Source of the DNA: an uncultured Eubacteriales bacterium
Lineage (GTDB): Bacteria > Bacillota > Clostridia > Peptostreptococcales > Anaerovoracaceae
NCBI GenBank assembly: GCA_902803725.1
Contig: CADCRD010000106.1
Span: 1 to 5,870, forward strand
Direction: 5' to 3'
DNA: 5,870 bases
Shown: piece after piece, positions 5,382-5,870 of the stretch
Layout: every line of letters starts with the position of its first letter
How positions within the stretch are numbered: position 1 is the first letter of the stretch
Notes under the pieces: generated by a model
Database searches by the model: none
What the model saw: the letters and a program-made list of their open reading frames with translations, nothing else
What the model was told of the DNA's origin: nothing
Program-made: the position numbers and the translations under genes

Positions 5382-5870
5382 TCAGACTTTTGCAATATTA
5401 TATCCGGCCGATTTCAGCATCCTGTTCATTACCGCGAACCCAACGCCGTTCACATCGCTGAGCGCGCCTGCAAGAATCATGTCCACGCCCTGTTTGTCCA
5501 GATCTCTGAGTCTGGCAAAGAACTCGTGAGCTGCCTCGATGAACTGCTGTTCTTCAAAGAATATGATGCCCACTTTGTTGCCAAGCTTTTCGTTCAGAAC
5601 GCGCAGTCTGTTGATCTCTTTTTTGACTGCATCACGATGTCCTTCGATTATGATCATATCCGCGTTTGGTGCATAGTGTTTATATTTCATCCCCGGCGCC
5701 TTTGGCTTGAATTCCTCCCCGTCAGCCGCCATCTCTCTGGGATCTACGTTAAGAGAAGGATCGTATTTGACTGTTTTGCCTACAGCCGCTTCGATCTGAT
5801 CAGCCGTGATGATGCCCGGCCTTAATACCATCAGCTCATCACCTGACATGTCAAGAACAGTGGACTCAAT
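5382..5870 (-). CDS. sua5: L-threonylcarbamoyladenylate synthase (Sua5), C-terminal part
   Basis: Partial gene entering from the right edge; about 162 C-terminal residues are visible and the frame is open to the window end. Sua5/TsaC makes threonylcarbamoyl-AMP from threonine, bicarbonate and ATP, the first step of t6A37 modification of ANN-decoding tRNAs. The visible part begins with the end of the YrdC-like catalytic domain (IESTVLDMSGDE...LRPGII). Next is the linker carrying the Sua5 hallmark APGMKYKHYAP (residues 51-61 counted from the Met at 5849), then the Sua5-specific C-terminal domain ending GFAVMNRMLKSAGYNIAKV. The presence of this second domain makes it Sua5-type rather than the short TsaC type. 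The Met at 5849 is internal, not a start. It heads a same-strand run sua5 - rpiB - upp; the gap to rpiB is 79 bases with no clear promoter or terminator. Confidence 0.95.
   Translation of the reverse strand: MESTVLDMSGDELMVLRPGIITADQIEAAVGKTVKYDPSLNVDPREMAADGEEFKPKAPGMKYKHYAPNADMIIIEGHRDAVKKEINRLRVLNEKLGNKVGIIFFEEQQFIEAAHEFFARLRDLDKQGVDMILAGALSDVNGVGFAVMNRMLKSAGYNIAKV

Noticed and set aside
5303..5395. Extended rpiB start adding 31 N-terminal residues.
   Set aside because: The extra residues are not family-like, and the Met at 5302 has a ribosome binding site and gives the standard RpiB length.

Overview
The window looks like an ordinary chromosomal segment of a Gram-positive, low-to-mid GC anaerobe of the Bacillota, most likely class Clostridia. 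Supporting signs are strong AGGAGG-type ribosome binding sites, sigma-A-like promoters, hairpin-plus-U-tract termination, protein sequences that read as clostridial, and a sua5 - rpiB - upp gene order known from Bacillota. The species cannot be fixed from the sequence alone.

Layout, left to right. Positions 1-73 (minus strand) hold the first 24 codons of a pyridoxamine 5'-phosphate oxidase-like (NimA-type) flavin protein. It diverges from a GNAT acetyltransferase (228-788, plus) across a 154-bp intergenic region containing a good promoter for the GNAT gene. The GNAT gene converges on nfo, encoding endonuclease IV (828-1721, minus), which has all nine expected metal ligands. A perfect terminator (1798-1825, minus) then serves the next minus-strand gene.

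The region 1844-2708 is the unusual part. It consists of two broken genes meeting head to head. On the minus strand is the C-terminal third of a RuBisCO-like protein (1844 to about 2272). On the plus strand is the C-terminal effector domain of a TetR-type repressor (about 2274 to 2708). Both lack their 5' ends, and their homologies abut within a few bases. The simplest reading is one deletion of a divergent RLP / tetR pair that removed both N-termini and the shared promoter-operator region.

Next comes a short palindromic repeat (2750-2782) that overlaps the stop codon of tyrS (2781-4112, minus), which encodes tyrosyl-tRNA synthetase and has its own recognisable promoter and no T-box. Upstream of it lie upp (uracil phosphoribosyltransferase, 4218-4847), rpiB (ribose-5-phosphate isomerase B, 4868-5302) and the 3' part of sua5 (threonylcarbamoyl-AMP synthase, 5382-5870, running off the window). 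All three are on the minus strand and probably co-transcribed from a promoter outside the window. This housekeeping block serves tRNA modification, pentose phosphate interconversion and uracil salvage; RpiB can feed ribose-5-phosphate toward the PRPP used by Upp.

I see no CRISPR array, RNA gene, complete mobile element or new defence-like system. The most noteworthy item is the RLP/TetR double truncation; the small palindromic repeat is second.
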